From Nitrososphaerota archaeon (GTDB lineage Archaea > Thermoproteota > Bathyarchaeia > Bathyarchaeales > Bathycorpusculaceae): a stretch of 6,249 bases of DNA. The stretch spans positions 1 through 6,249 of the forward strand of contig JAITCR010000003.1 of the NCBI GenBank assembly GCA_031282985.1. Reading direction: 5' to 3'. The notes below the pieces were generated by a model, which did no database searches, had not been told where the DNA came from, and saw only the letters and a program-made list of their open reading frames with translations. Shown one piece after another: positions 1-5,193 of this stretch. A program made the position numbers and the translations under genes. Within the stretch, counting starts at the first letter, position 1; every line of letters begins with the position of its first letter.

Positions 1-648
1 GTTTGTATGGGCAACTGCTGCACTTATTTTGTTTTTATCGGTTTGAAGCGTAAAACGTGAGTTTCCGAAGGTTGCCTATAGTGTGGGTAGAGAATACTTT
101 GGTTAGAAGCGGAAAAAAAATAGTTTGCCGGGCAAAAAAGCCTCATGGGCGAGGAGGCTAATGTTGAGGTTGTGTTGGTGGATGTAGCGGAGAGTCCGGT
201 GGAGCGGCCGAAAAAACCAGAAAAGATACTATAGTGGCAAAAAGAAAAGTCACACCCAAAAACGCAGTTAATTGTTAACCGTCAAACCGGAGAAATTATT
301 TGTATTGCGTATGCAGGAGGTAGTGAGTATGATTTTTTTTCTTTATCAGGATAGTGTTGGTTGTCTTGTTTCTGAGGGGTTTTTGTTTCAAGGGGTAGGG
401 TATCAGGGGATTTTGAAGCTGCATAAGAATGGTGAAGCGTCTGAGAAGAAGTCTAAAGGTGGTGTGTTAAGTGTTGTGGAAACAGTTGAGATTGGCGTAT
501 TTTTTGTGAGCGTGTTTTTGTTGAGGATGTTATTGCCAGGTTTAAGGTGTTTAAGATTCTGGCAAACAAGTATCGTAACAGGCGTAAACGTTACGAATTA
601 CGTGCAGCATTAATTTGCGGCATAATCAACTACGAAAACAGAAAATAA
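1..648 (+). pseudogene. Decayed IS5-family (DDE) transposase, broken by frameshifts, continues left of window
   Basis: Remnant of a DDE transposase of the IS5 group (DDE_Tnp_4-like). No single frame is open, but family-typical blocks appear in order when forward frames 1 and 2 are alternated. These are SLPGKKA (about 122-142), VVLVDVAESPVERPKK (169-216, with the first catalytic Asp at 181-183), QKRYYSGKKKSHT (218-256), KTQLIVNRQTGEIICIAYA (259-315), SEYDFFSL (322-345), GYQGILKLHKNGEASEKK in frame 2 (about 400-453), then RIFCERVFVEDVIARFKVFK (496-555) and the C-terminal block with YRNRRKRYELRAALI, ending at TAA 646-648. At least five frame changes and an internal TAG after FSLSG show it is dead. 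The open stretch at 272-613 is one such frame, not a gene. The family's N-terminal region lies beyond the left edge or is lost. No terminal inverted repeat was recognised. Confidence in the family is high; exact subgroup is uncertain. Confidence 0.85.
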
Positions 649-649
649 A

Positions 650-1113
650 ATCCGAGGAGGTCTATTGATGAATGTGGGATAAAAAAAGATTTAATTCGTG
701 AATATGGTCGTGCGCCAAGGTGTAAACGTGTGGAAGATGTTAAGCGTGGGCACAAATTTCACCGATTGAATGTTATAGGGGGTTTGTTGGGTGGTTAGTG
801 GTGGCTGCTTTGCGTTATGAGCATTCGACTAATGGGTGTTTTTTGAGGTGGGTTTGAAAAACAGTTTTTGCCTTGTGTGCCCTTTGGTGTGACCATTATT
901 TTGGATAATGCTTCTTTTCATCGGAGGAAAAAGTTGTCGCTTATTGCTGAGCGGGCGGGTGTGTTTTTGTTGTTTTTACCTGCGTATTCGCCTGTTTTTA
1001 ATTGTATTGAATGTAGGTGGGCTAATTTGAAGCGTGCTTTGTCTGATTTGATGCCTGAATGTGAAACACTACAAGAAGCCGTGTACACCCATTTTGAAGA
1101 GTATAATTCTTAA
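650..1113 (+). pseudogene. IS630-family transposase remnant, N-terminally truncated, with two frameshifts
   Basis: C-terminal catalytic half of an IS630-family (Tc1/mariner-like) DDE transposase. Frame 1 at 667-795 reads DECGIKKDLIREYGRAPRCK and continues with KRVEDVKRGHKFHRLNVIGG, a classic IS630 block with the first catalytic Asp, and stops at TAG 796. Frame 3 at 798-850 carries VVAALRYEHSTNGCF. Frame 1 resumes at 853 with FEKQFLPCVPFGVTIILDNA, where LDNASFHRRKK holds the second Asp, followed by FLLFLPAYSPVFNCIECRW with the catalytic Glu, and the normal-looking end at TAA 1111-1113. All three acidic residues survive, but two frame shifts and absence of the N-terminal helix-turn-helix half make it non-functional. 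Homology starts within about 15 bp of the IS5 stop codon, so the missing half was deleted when the two elements became joined. The usual SPDFNPIE motif is altered to SPVFNCIE. Confidence 0.87.
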
Positions 1114-1158
1114 ACTATTCTGCTATATGTGAAGAGTGTTTTGCGCAAGCTTAAGGCT

Positions 1159-1176
1159 CCAGCCTGTGTCAAAACT
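1159..1176 (-). repeat. Probable right terminal inverted repeat of the IS630 remnant
   Basis: Read inward (minus strand) this is AGTTTTGACACAGGCTGG, lying 45 bp after the IS630 stop codon, where an IS630 end would be expected. A near copy in opposite orientation (15 of 18 bases) occurs at 1262-1279. No left end is present in the window to pair with it, so the boundary and the expected TA target duplication cannot be confirmed. The sequence between the two copies (1177-1261) is A/T-rich with two TATACAC direct repeats (1200-1206, 1224-1230) and no gene that I can see. Confidence 0.4.
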
Positions 1177-1261
1177 AATTTTTACTAACCTCAATACGCT
1201 ATACACAGTGTGTGTTGTTTTATTATACACCGCATATTGTGGTTTAACGAGTTAGACTTTG

Positions 1262-1279
1262 ACTTTTGATACAGTCTGG
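1262..1279 (+). repeat. Second copy of the IS630-like end sequence, inverted relative to 1159-1176
   Basis: ACTTTTGATACAGTCTGG matches the inward-read end at 1159-1176 at 15 of 18 positions, with the two copies facing away from each other across 85 bp. This is what two adjacent IS630 elements would give, one ending and one starting. The copy overlaps the beginning of the IS630 C-terminal scrap at about 1270, an unusual place for a left end. It could therefore mark an internally deleted element, or be partly a chance match. Confidence 0.3.
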
Positions 1280-1404
1280 CTCGAACTGAGGAGGCTTTGA
1301 TTGATGCAACCGTTCAAGCCTTTGACTGCGTAACATCTGAGCTCATTGCCTCTTGGTTCAAACACTGCAGCTACACAACACCCGTACAGTCAACAAAAAG
1401 TTGA
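1270..1404 (+). pseudogene. C-terminal fragment of a second IS630-type transposase
   Basis: A 44-codon open stretch ending at TGA 1402-1404. It contains ARTEEALIDATVQAFDCVTS followed by ELIASWFKHCSYTTPVQ. The arrangement of a helix (EEALIDATVQAF), then a VTSEL turn and a WFKHCSY end corresponds to the common IS630 C-terminus pattern, in which an alanine-rich helix is followed by FTP and a final aromatic-xx-CGY or AGY tail. No upstream catalytic blocks are present in any frame between 1114 and 1269, so about 90% of the gene is missing. It differs from the end of the IS630 remnant at 650-1113, which stops at EEYNS, so it represents a different IS630 subgroup. Identification rests on a short segment and is moderately sure. 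Confidence 0.5.
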
Positions 1405-1408
1405 ACTG
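1387..1408 (-). terminator. Hairpin with oligo-U loop downstream of the DUF373 gene (candidate terminator)
   Basis: On the minus strand this lies about 32 nt after the DUF373 stop codon. CAGT-CAAC and GTTG-ACTG can pair as an eight-pair stem with a single bulged base around a five-base loop; the loop reads TTTTT on the minus strand. Archaeal termination depends mainly on oligo-U tracts, and no longer T run occurs nearby on this strand, so this is the best candidate. It overlaps the end of the IS630 scrap, so it may instead be an IS remnant. Confidence 0.3.
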
Positions 1409-1439
1409 CTATAGTTTCCGAACAGGTTTATTGTTAACT

Positions 1440-2678
1440 TTAAGCGTTTATCTCTGGTTCGGTTTCTTTTTCTTCTTCATTTTCCTTTTCTTGCTTTCCG
1501 AAAAATTTTTTTGTTCTCATGTTTACTATGGCGAATAGTAGAATTGATGCTACCCCAATAAGTATGCCAACACCAATTGACCAGATGAAGTTTATGAAGT
1601 ATGTATTATTGAAACCTATCTCTATCGGTTGTGGTTGTTGAAGCAAATTAGCAGCACAGTTTAAAATCATTGTTGCCCATGCAACTTCTGCAATCAAAGC
1701 TATGGTTCTAAGTAGTTTGGGGTCTCTTTCAAAATATTGCATCAAACTTCTGCCAATTAGAACCAGTATTGTTCCAACAATACCCATACTCATTACGCCT
1801 TTGATAAATAGCGCTGTTACTTCAGGAAGCAAATCTACCAAATCTGTATTCGGTAACAAATTGTAACTAGCGTTTTGAATGCCTAAATAGATGCTTATTA
1901 CAATGCAGAATATTCCCGCTATTATTGTGTAATTGGAAATTTGCATACGTAAGGGTGGCGGGGAATATTCTCGGATCCATTTATAACCGTTTTTAACTGC
2001 TGTATCAACACCAAAGCCTTTTAGCAGTAGAACAGCGCCAACAATAATGGCAATTGCGATGCCATAATAATACATGTTTAAGCCCTTTTTAATGTTTAGA
2101 ATTCCGAAAAGGGCATATGTTATTACTAAAATGCCCGGTAAACCCAGAGCTATGCGGGCATACCGTGGAGTGTCTGCGAGAAGTTTCATGTATTTTGTGA
2201 ATACTGCCGCGGTTTCTTCTATTGATTCACTGTGTTTAATTACTATACGTCTTACTGATGATATGGGCACGTTTCGTGACTCAATGATAGGTAAAACTGC
2301 TTCATCTGAGTAACCGTCTGAAACAAGGATAACCTCAGTAGCTGTAAACGTTTCTAAAATATTATCCAATTCTGCAGAAAGCTTCCGATCCGCTTTAACG
2401 CCGCCTAATTCAGTACCTGAAATCGTTGCCACTTCAAAGGTTTCATCTGACTTTTTCTCGCTCAGCAGGCGGTCATAAAGACGAACTGCTTCAAACATTG
2501 CATTAGCGTCAGGCTCTTCTGGATCTTTTAAAGCCAAAGCAACTGCTGCGTCTATGTTAGCGCGTCTACCAAGTAAGGGTGTTTTGATGCCTGCTTTAAC
2601 TTCGATATCGCCATCTCTATCAACACATAAAATTAGAACCCTATTTTGTGTTTGGTGTAACGATTCCCTATTAGCCAT
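1440..2678 (-). CDS. DUF373 family membrane protein
   Basis: 412-residue archaeal protein matching the DUF373 family (PF04123); molecular function unknown. The soluble N-terminal half (about residues 1-170) carries family-like blocks: LILCVDRDGDI (15-25, acidic D20/D22/D24), a GRRAN segment (38-41), DPEEPDANAMFEAVRLYD (52-69) and VILVSDGYSDE (116-126). The second half has about six predicted membrane helices near 175-195, 203-223, 247-268, 287-309, 323-345 and 362-387. It ends in a highly charged Lys/Glu tail (389-409). Length is normal for the family. The start is ATG at 2676-2678, five bases after an AGGGATAA motif, and 32 bp after the stop of the coiled-coil gene, so the two probably form one operon transcribed from about 3690. 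The gene appears intact. The acidic N-terminal motif could bind a metal or nucleotide, but that is inference. Confidence 0.88.
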   Translation of the reverse strand: MANRESLHQTQNRVLILCVDRDGDIEVKAGIKTPLLGRRANIDAAVALALKDPEEPDANAMFEAVRLYDRLLSEKKSDETFEVATISGTELGGVKADRKLSAELDNILETFTATEVILVSDGYSDEAVLPIIESRNVPISSVRRIVIKHSESIEETAAVFTKYMKLLADTPRYARIALGLPGILVITYALFGILNIKKGLNMYYYGIAIAIIVGAVLLLKGFGVDTAVKNGYKWIREYSPPPLRMQISNYTIIAGIFCIVISIYLGIQNASYNLLPNTDLVDLLPEVTALFIKGVMSMGIVGTILVLIGRSLMQYFERDPKLLRTIALIAEVAWATMILNCAANLLQQPQPIEIGFNNTYFINFIWSIGVGILIGVASILLFAIVNMRTKKFFGKQEKENEEEKETEPEINA

Positions 2679-2683
2679 AGCAC

Positions 2684-2691
2684 TTATCCCT
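2684..2691 (-). promoter_or_regulatory. Putative ribosome-binding motif AGGGATAA for DUF373
   Basis: The minus strand reads AGGGATAA, five bases before the ATG. The identical octamer sits before the GTG of the upstream coiled-coil gene, which supports both start choices. Pairing to the archaeal anti-Shine-Dalgarno is only partial (AGG core), so its role as a ribosome-binding site is inferred from position. Confidence 0.4.
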
Positions 2692-2710
2692 AAATGCGCT
2701 ACAGCTTAAT

Positions 2711-3661
2711 TTATTTTTGTGTGTCAGCATCCTCAGATTCGTCAACGCTTGCAAGCAGCTGGAATTCGTTCCAACTGAGTTTTTCTCCTTTATCGAGCTT
2801 CTCTTTTGCTTGAGCGCCAAGTTTTGTTTTTAGAGCTTGCTCATCTACAAGTCTCTTGTTCCTTTGGATGTCTGTTTCTTCTTTCTCTTTTAATCGTAAA
2901 GCTTTCTCTTTCGCTCTTATCTCTTTATTTTGTTCTCTAACGTTATTTTGTAATCCGAGCATTTGTCCTGTTAGAACCGCTATTTCAACAAGTAACTCTT
3001 TGGATTTTTCTTTATTTTCGATAAATCCTTTGTGTAATGTGTCAGCTTCTTCTTTTACTGTTTTTACTTCAGTAATCTTGGCAAGCATTTTCTCATGAAG
3101 TTCTTGACTTCTCTTTGCTAGTTCAGACAATTCTTTATGGAAAGACTCTGCCTGTACATCTAAAACTTTCTTTTCCTGCAGATGACCCGCAATTTTTTTG
3201 TTTTCTTTTTCAATCTTTTTATAACCATGAAGCTGGGTTTCAAGAAGTTTAACTTCGCCAACTAGTCTTTTTTCTTCCTGCAAATCCAAAGTTTCAGTTT
3301 GAATTTTCCAGTCTATTTTGTCAATTTCCTTTTGAATATCTTTTCTCCGAATATTGGGCGATTTCTTTCTAAGTTCTTCTTTCTTTTCATTAATCGCTTG
3401 AATTTCATCTATAATGGGCTTTATTTTAACCCTTAACGTGTCTCTTTGCTGTTTAAGCGCCTGTACTTTTTTGTTAATCTCATCCCTTTGATTCTTAATC
3501 TCGTTGATTTCAAGGTTTATTTTCTTAGTTTGCTGGTTTAACTGGTCTCTTTTCTCAACATGCTTTTTCGATTCTACGTCAGCCTTATTTACCTGATCTT
3601 TTAAAACCATGATCTGCGAACGTAAGTTAGTGATTTGATTGAGTTTATCTTGGGTTGACAC
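2711..3661 (-). CDS. Long coiled-coil protein, archaeal COG1340-like
   Basis: 316 residues, almost entirely charged helix: very rich in Lys, Glu and Gln, with heptad-like spacing from about residue 5 to 285. It has no membrane segment or signal peptide, so it is likely a cytosolic rod. Two non-generic segments point to the archaeal COG1340 family. One is the central block IDKIDWKIQTETLDLQEEKR (113-132) followed by LVGEVKLLETQL. The other is the C-terminal block KEKLDKGEKLSWNEFQLLA (286-304). Function is unknown. Similarity in layout to the eukaryotic Bfr1 polysome-associated coiled-coil protein is a recollection that would need a profile search. Start is GTG (3659-3661), chosen because AGGGATAA lies two bases upstream and a TATA-like box lies about 50 bp upstream. 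First gene of the operon with DUF373; divergent from aIF2-beta. Confidence 0.82.
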   Translation of the reverse strand: MSTQDKLNQITNLRSQIMVLKDQVNKADVESKKHVEKRDQLNQQTKKINLEINEIKNQRDEINKKVQALKQQRDTLRVKIKPIIDEIQAINEKKEELRKKSPNIRRKDIQKEIDKIDWKIQTETLDLQEEKRLVGEVKLLETQLHGYKKIEKENKKIAGHLQEKKVLDVQAESFHKELSELAKRSQELHEKMLAKITEVKTVKEEADTLHKGFIENKEKSKELLVEIAVLTGQMLGLQNNVREQNKEIRAKEKALRLKEKEETDIQRNKRLVDEQALKTKLGAQAKEKLDKGEKLSWNEFQLLASVDESEDADTQK

Positions 3662-3663
3662 GT

Positions 3664-3671
3664 TTATCCCT
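3664..3671 (-). promoter_or_regulatory. Putative ribosome-binding motif AGGGATAA for the coiled-coil gene
   Basis: Minus-strand AGGGATAA, two bases before the GTG start, identical to the motif before DUF373. The short spacing is unusual for a Shine-Dalgarno site. If the motif is not a ribosome-binding site, a start further into the gene would be possible, but the N-terminal heptads begin at once, which favours this start. Confidence 0.35.
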
Positions 3672-3706
3672 GTATAGTTTTCGCTGTTAATTGTGTAACC
3701 TACAAG

Positions 3707-3722
3707 CTTATATTATTTTAAC
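3707..3722 (-). promoter_or_regulatory. TATA-like box for the coiled-coil/DUF373 operon
   Basis: The minus strand reads GTTAAAATAATATAAG, an A/T-rich TATA-like element centred about 53 bp before the GTG start. Archaeal transcription normally begins about 25 bp downstream of the box, which would give a leader of roughly 25-30 nt containing the AGGGATAA motif. No transcript data are available. Confidence 0.45.
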
Positions 3723-3773
3723 TTACCTTTGTAGATTATCCTTCATGCCAATAATGTTTTCAAGTATTATAAG

Positions 3774-3782
3774 TTTTAAATA
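3774..3782 (+). promoter_or_regulatory. TATA-like box for the aIF2-beta/DUF424 operon
   Basis: TTTTAAATA fits the archaeal TATA consensus well. Its centre is about 40 bp before the aIF2-beta ATG, predicting transcription from near 3803 and a leader of about 15 nt. No strong Shine-Dalgarno motif precedes the ATG. It is divergent from the TATA-like box at 3707-3722, so the roughly 155 bp between the operons holds both promoters and could be co-regulated. Confidence 0.55.
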
Positions 3783-3817
3783 TCTGTAAGCATTATCATT
3801 GCACCGAGACATCCAAT

Positions 3818-4228
3818 ATGGACTTTTGCTATGATGATTTATTAAAAAGAGCTGAAGAACAAATGCCCGAGGTTTCCCTAAAAAAGGAACGCCTCGAACT
3901 ACCAAGACTCTCCATAACAACAATTGGCATGCGTACAATAATCTCAAATTTTGGTGAAGTATCAGACATCTTAGATCGCAACCCTCAACACATTCTTAAA
4001 TTTTTAACCCGTGAAATGGCCACCGCAGCAACTTTCCATGATGCCCGCGCCATATTCCAAGGCAAATTCCAACGAGACAGCTTCGACCGTTTACTACAAA
4101 GATATCTAGACTCATTTGTAATATGTCCAGTATGTAAACGTCCAGACACAAAACTCGTAAAAGAAAAACGACTCACAACTCTAGTCTGTAATGCATGTGG
4201 TGCAAAATCCGCAATTAAACAAATTTAG
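3818..4228 (+). CDS. eif2b: Translation initiation factor 2 subunit beta (aIF2-beta)
   Basis: 136 residues, the normal length for archaeal IF2 beta and intact. It is a subunit of the aIF2 heterotrimer (alpha, beta, gamma) that brings GTP-bound initiator Met-tRNA to the small ribosomal subunit. Visible layout is as follows. An N-terminal helix (DDLLKRAEEQMP, 6-17) corresponds to the part that contacts aIF2-gamma. The central alpha/beta domain has RTIISNFGEVSDILDRNP (39-56), HILKFLTREMATA (58-70) and FQGKFQRDSFDRLLQRYL (80-97). The C-terminal zinc ribbon uses C103, C106, C124 and C127 (CPVC and CNAC pairs) with the typical CKRPDTKL and CGAKSAIKQI context. Start is ATG 3818, with a TATA-like box about 40 bp upstream. 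DUF424 follows after 9 bp. The gene's coding strand is A/C-rich and T/G-poor, in contrast to the flanking transposase remnants. Confidence 0.96.
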   Translation: MDFCYDDLLKRAEEQMPEVSLKKERLELPRLSITTIGMRTIISNFGEVSDILDRNPQHILKFLTREMATAATFHDARAIFQGKFQRDSFDRLLQRYLDSFVICPVCKRPDTKLVKEKRLTTLVCNACGAKSAIKQI

Positions 4229-4234
4229 GGAAAC
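4227..4234 (+). promoter_or_regulatory. Putative ribosome-binding site for DUF424, overlapping the aIF2-beta stop
   Basis: AGGGAAAC begins within the TAG stop of aIF2-beta and ends three bases before the DUF424 ATG. Its AGGGA core recurs before both genes of the divergent operon. The overlap suggests coupled translation of the two genes. Confidence 0.35.
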
Positions 4235-4237
4235 AAC

Positions 4238-4534
4238 ATGGAAGTTTACGTCAAACTAAAACAGGTGGGAAAAGACATTATCTTAGCCATCTGTGACGCT
4301 GAACTTTTAGGAAAAACGCTGCAAGAAGACAAAATTATCTTCAAAGTCAAAGACGAATTCTACAACGGTGGAAAAACCACCGTTGACGATGCCGTAGGCA
4401 TGATAAAAAACGCTACAATTGTTAACTTAGTGGGTAAATGCTGCGTTGAAAAAGCAATACAAAACGGCTATGTCCACCCAGATGCCATTTTAAGCATCGA
4501 AGGAATTCCACACGCTCAGATCATGAAGATTTGA
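4238..4534 (+). CDS. DUF424 family protein, downstream of aIF2-beta
   Basis: 98-residue small soluble protein matching the archaeal DUF424 family (PF04242), full length. Visible features are an N-terminal strand (MEVYVKLKQ), an LLGKTLQEDKIIFKVKDEFY segment (23-42) with the family-like GKT and FKV elements, a glycine-turn NGGKTT (43-48), the helix VDDAVGMIKNATIVNLVG (49-66), and a CC pair at 68-69 before VEKAIQNGYVHPDAILSIEG (70-89). No membrane helix or catalytic motif is evident. From general knowledge, DUF424 genes often sit beside aIF2-beta or other translation genes in archaea. The 9-bp gap and overlapping ribosome-binding motif here make co-transcription likely. A role in translation or ribosome biology is inference from context. 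Its 3' end overlaps the convergent membrane protein gene by 19 bp. Confidence 0.88.
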   Translation: MEVYVKLKQVGKDIILAICDAELLGKTLQEDKIIFKVKDEFYNGGKTTVDDAVGMIKNATIVNLVGKCCVEKAIQNGYVHPDAILSIEGIPHAQIMKI

Positions 4535-5052
4535 CTGTTCTGTTTTTTGGAATTTTTTGAATACCTTTTTTTAATGGCATAAATTATTGTTGGCGTGAAA
4601 ATTGAACATGCTGCTATAACATAATTTATAGGATAGACAAAGTAGCTCTCAAACAAATTGCTGCCCGGGGAAAAGGGCATGTAAATCGCAAGTTGATATC
4701 CCAAAAATTGAAAAAGCGACCATGCTGAAACAAAAAACATCGCCCCTGCAAATCTTGACAAATACTTCATTTTAACAGTTAAAAACCGTTTAAGCTGATG
4801 CCCTACAAAAACTTCACCTGCTATAGCCCCTGCGGCACCTGGGAAGAACATGTTAACTAACATTTTTTCTGACAAATTACCCGGAATAAAATGATCAATC
4901 CAATAACCAGGCCAATTAAGAAAGGGTATAATTATGCTACCTGTTGTATAACGTATCGTTACAGGAATTAAATAAATGATTATACCTGTAATCATCCATA
5001 TCCAAAAACGTTTACTCTTCAACATAGCTGCAAAGGCAAATCTAATGCTCAT
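4516..5052 (-). CDS. Polytopic membrane protein of unknown function (178 aa)
   Basis: I do not recognise this family. 178 residues with about four hydrophobic segments: 16-33 (FWIWMITGIIIYLIPVTI), 63-84 (with PGAAGAIAGEVFVG), 101-123 (FAGAMFFVSAWSLFQFLGYQ and onward) and 134-158 (ending SIFTPTIIYA). The basic N-terminus and the Lys-rich C-terminal tail (161-170) suggest both ends are cytoplasmic. A loop at 44-60 is aromatic and proline-rich (FLNWPGYWIDHFIPG). No catalytic motif is visible. ATG at 5050-5052 is chosen because a TATA-like box lies about 27 bp upstream, giving a leaderless mRNA; the AAGGGG directly before the ATG is too close to act as a normal ribosome-binding site. An alternative ATG at residue 10 also precedes the first helix. 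The gene is convergent with DUF424, overlapping by 19 bp. It is probably a real gene, since it is intact beside decayed IS sequences. Confidence 0.75.
   Translation of the reverse strand: MSIRFAFAAMLKSKRFWIWMITGIIIYLIPVTIRYTTGSIIIPFLNWPGYWIDHFIPGNLSEKMLVNMFFPGAAGAIAGEVFVGHQLKRFLTVKMKYLSRFAGAMFFVSAWSLFQFLGYQLAIYMPFSPGSNLFESYFVYPINYVIAACSIFTPTIIYAIKKRYSKNSKKQNSQIFMI
4543..4572 (+). terminator. Three oligo-T tracts ending the aIF2-beta/DUF424 transcript
   Basis: Runs of six, six and seven T occur at 4543-4548, 4553-4558 and 4566-4572, starting eight bases after the DUF424 stop codon. Clustered oligo-T on the coding strand without a hairpin is the usual archaeal terminator. The same bases on the other strand encode the Lys/Asn-rich tail of the convergent membrane protein, so the terminator is embedded in coding sequence. 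Confidence 0.6.
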
Positions 5053-5072
5053 ACCCCTTTTATGGTGTAATT

Positions 5073-5086
5073 AAATTTTAAAAAGG
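5073..5086 (-). promoter_or_regulatory. TATA-like box for the 178-aa membrane protein
   Basis: The minus strand reads CCTTTTTAAAATTT, centred about 27 bp before the ATG. At the usual archaeal spacing transcription would start at or next to the ATG, giving a leaderless mRNA. Confidence 0.5.
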
Positions 5087-5193
5087 TTCTTAATTAGATT
5101 CTGTTACTTTATCGTGTGATTCAAGGTTCATGAGACATTAGGCGTTATTCTGTTCGAAATTTTGGTTTGATTAGATGCACGTTTTTGAGGTGT

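Noticed and set aside
272..613. Open frame of 113 codons on the + strand
   Set aside because: It only covers one frame of the IS5 transposase relic. Before and after the family-like GYQGILKLHKNG block, the real homology lies in another frame.
1353..1538. Small + strand open frame with a hydrophobic C-terminal part
   Set aside because: It crosses the IS630 scrap and the antisense of the DUF373 tail. The hydrophobic run is simply the complement of Lys/Glu codons.
2074..2313. 79-codon + strand open frame
   Set aside because: Lies fully antisense within the DUF373 gene, with no independent signal.
2856..3098. 80-codon + strand open frame, Ser/Phe-rich
   Set aside because: Antisense of the Lys/Glu-rich coiled-coil gene; such composition gives spurious open frames.
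3723..3947. 74-codon minus-strand open frame
   Set aside because: Antisense to the aIF2-beta 5' end and promoter; no family features.
3985..4176. 63-codon minus-strand open frame
   Set aside because: Antisense to the aIF2-beta core, which is certainly coding on the + strand.
5087..5193. Possible RNA gene between the membrane protein gene and the IS5 relic (GGTTCATGAGAC and GTTCGAAATTTT looked tRNA-like)
   Set aside because: No matching acceptor or anticodon arms could be built around them; more likely the non-coding end of the IS5 element.
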